Positions 62,607 through 64,000 of a stretch of 64,000 nucleotides of DNA are shown piece after piece. The first letter of the stretch is position 1, and each line of letters opens with the position of its first letter. Source of the stretch: Marinimicrobium koreense (GTDB lineage: Bacteria > Pseudomonadota > Gammaproteobacteria > Pseudomonadales > Cellvibrionaceae). Below the pieces are notes generated by a model that saw only the letters and a list, made by a program, of their open reading frames with translations, was not told the DNA's origin and searched no databases. Location: the NCBI RefSeq assembly GCF_003762925.1, contig NZ_RJUK01000001.1:992001-1056000 (forward strand), in the 5' to 3' direction. A program made the translations under genes and the position numbers.

Positions 62607-63836
62607 TTACTCGAAGCGCAACGCTTCGGCCGGTTGCACGCGTGTTGCCCGCCACGCAGGGTAAAGACTGGCCACCAGGCTGAGCACCAGAGCCGTCCCG
62701 GCCACCTGGGCCACATCGGGCCAGTGCAGATCCGAGGGAAGGTAACTGATGGGGTAGACGTCAGACTGCAAAAACTGAACGCCCAACAGCCCCTCAAGCC
62801 ATTGAACCCAGTCCGTCACCCAATAAGACAGCGTCACGCCAAGTGCGGTACCGATACCGGTTCCGACGACGCCAATCATCCCCCCCTGAATCATGAAGAT
62901 ACCGAGAATTTCCGCGCTGGACGCCCCAAGCGTTCTCAGAATGGCGATATCCCCCTGCTTGTCCACGACCACCATGATGAGGGTCGAGACCAGATTGAAG
63001 GCGGCGATGGCGATAATCAGGAACAGGAGCAGACCCACCAGCTGTTTCGACATGTGAATCGCCTGGTAGAGGTTACCGTGAGTGCGGGTCCAATCCGAGC
63101 TGTAGTAGCCACCGGGCAGATCGTACACCAGATCCCGGGCCACTTGCGGCGCGGAAAACAGATCGTGTACCTGGAACCGTATGCCACTGGCAGCCCCGGG
63201 GTGCCCGGTCAGTCCGGAGGCGGTCTCCAGGGCGGTGAGGGCCAGGTTATTATCCAGCTCGGTACCGGTGTCGAACACCGCCAGGACGGCCAGGGCCTGA
63301 ACCCGGGGCGCGCCCTCCCCCGCCGGCACCACCAGAATCAACTTGTCATCAACCTTGACCGACAGGGACCGGGCCAGCCCGGCCCCCAGCAGCACGCCCC
63401 GGGGGTTGTCCGCGAGGCGGTTCCATATCCCCTCGGGGAGATAGTCAGAGAGCACCGCCAGGGAATCCCGCTGCTCCGGCGGTACCCCCACCAGGCCCAC
63501 GGGTGCCACCTCACGCTTGTGGGAAAGCAGCCCTTCCAACTGAACAAAAGGCGTCGCCGAGGTCACGCCGGGATGGGCATTCACCCGCGCGGCCAGATCC
63601 CGGTAATCGGCCACTCCGTCCCGGTGATACAACGCGGCGTGAGGCATGATGCCGAGAATGCGATCGCGCAGCTCCCGGTCAAAGCCGTTCATGATCGCCA
63701 GCACGGTAATCAGCAGCGCCACCCCGATCACCAGGCCGACAATGGAGACCGAGGAGATGAACGAGACCAGGTGACTATGCCGCCGTGACAGCGCATAGCG
63801 ACGTCCAATCAGCCCAATATAGCCAGTGCTACCCAT
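62607..63836 (-). CDS. lolE: Lipoprotein-releasing system permease (LolE-like)
   Basis: A 409-residue inner-membrane permease of the LolC/LolE family: one N-terminal transmembrane helix with [20 protein letters not shown], a large periplasmic domain (about 50-265), and three C-terminal helices typical of FtsX-type permeases. The complex extracts lipoproteins from the inner membrane and passes them to LolA. It follows lolD with an 8-bp overlap, so lolE is more likely than lolC, but this is not certain. I chose the ATG at 63836, preceded by GGAG six bases upstream. Confidence 0.87.
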   Translation of the reverse strand: MGSTGYIGLIGRRYALSRRHSHLVSFISSVSIVGLVIGVALLITVLAIMNGFDRELRDRILGIMPHAALYHRDGVADYRDLAARVNAHPGVTSATPFVQLEGLLSHKREVAPVGLVGVPPEQRDSLAVLSDYLPEGIWNRLADNPRGVLLGAGLARSLSVKVDDKLILVVPAGEGAPRVQALAVLAVFDTGTELDNNLALTALETASGLTGHPGAASGIRFQVHDLFSAPQVARDLVYDLPGGYYSSDWTRTHGNLYQAIHMSKQLVGLLLFLIIAIAAFNLVSTLIMVVVDKQGDIAILRTLGASSAEILGIFMIQGGMIGVVGTGIGTALGVTLSYWVTDWVQWLEGLLGVQFLQSDVYPISYLPSDLHWPDVAQVAGTALVLSLVASLYPAWRATRVQPAEALRFE

Positions 63837-64000
63837 GCAGGGCTCCATCTTCCAGCGTCAGAGTCCGATCCATCCGCGCCGCCAGGCTCAGGTCGTGAGT
63901 CACCACGACAAAACTGGTACCGCTGTCCCGGTTCAGCTCTGTCATCAGCGCCTGAATGGATTCCGCCGTATGGCTATCGAGATTACCGGTGGGCTCGTCC
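63829..64000 (-). CDS. lolD: Lipoprotein-releasing ATPase LolD (5' end outside window)
   Basis: The last 56 codons of an ABC transporter ATPase. The visible part contains [15 protein letters not shown], following the Walker B aspartate, and the switch His in [13 protein letters not shown]. Walker A and the signature sequence lie outside the window. It is on the same strand as the permease gene and overlaps its start, as in lol operons. Confidence 0.9.
   Translation of the reverse strand, partial: DEPTGNLDSHTAESIQALMTELNRDSGTSFVVVTHDLSLAARMDRTLTLEDGALHG

Overview
The window looks like a chromosomal segment from a marine or halotolerant gammaproteobacterium of the Cellvibrionales type (Marinimicrobium, Saccharophagus or Cellvibrio-like). 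This is inferred from gene content, not from a search. The signs are moderately high GC, gammaproteobacterial core genes (acnB, cmoM, miaE, dbpA, mgsA, pyrD class 2, lpxK-kdsB), and plant-polysaccharide lipoproteins with poly-serine linkers next to the lipidated cysteine. I see no prophage, transposase, integrase, CRISPR array, rRNA or tRNA. Coding density is high, and both edges cut genes (bcp on the left, lolD on the right).

Layout. 1-6 kb: bcp (partial), the agmatine-to-putrescine pair aguA-aguB, a membrane J-domain protein, then cmoM, miaE, a DUF1289 protein and an SMP-30-like lipoprotein. 6-6.8 kb: a non-coding gap full of large palindromes. 6.8-9.4 kb: acnB. 9.5-13.3 kb: secreted pectate lyase and pectin methylesterase. 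13.4-24.6 kb: mixed housekeeping genes, two related periplasmic binding-like proteins, a CDGSH/glutamate-synthase fusion and dbpA. 24.6-32.2 kb: a six-gene catabolic operon (two aminotransferases, amidase, 2-hydroxyacid dehydrogenase, IPMDH-family dehydrogenase, succinate-semialdehyde dehydrogenase) beside a 180-kDa-type NAD-glutamate dehydrogenase. 37.4-44.6 kb: a MoxR/Bat operon. 44.6-48.5 kb: yhbQ-like, DTW-domain and M16C protease genes. 49.1-52.3 kb: a PP2C phosphatase overlapping a kinase-PEGA-FGE-like fusion. 52.3-59.6 kb, leftward: comEC-exbB-exbD-lpxK-kdsB and LMW-PTP-murB (envelope and lipid A/Kdo). 59.8-64 kb: a large anchored coiled-coil protein, a DUF2062 protein and lolE-lolD.

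Metabolic logic. Agmatine is turned into putrescine, which can feed GABA. The six-gene operon contains a class III aminotransferase and a succinate-semialdehyde dehydrogenase that would send GABA to succinate, and the adjacent glutamate dehydrogenase would recycle the glutamate made by the transaminases. The pectin genes suggest a plant- or algal-debris lifestyle.

The most unusual signal is not a protein. The three longest gene-free gaps (6.0-6.8, 48.5-49.1 and 53.8-54.2 kb) each hold a pair of about 93-111 bp palindromes in a fixed (-)(+) arrangement with a related linker. Each palindrome has an outer stem of 20-31 bp whose sequence differs between copies while base pairing is kept, a small inner hairpin in which paired bases also co-vary, and a conserved TTTACGGCGTGTC core. 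Locus 2 is an inverted copy of locus 1 interrupted by a REP-like element. I do not recognise this family; it behaves like a non-autonomous structured repeat or a structured RNA.
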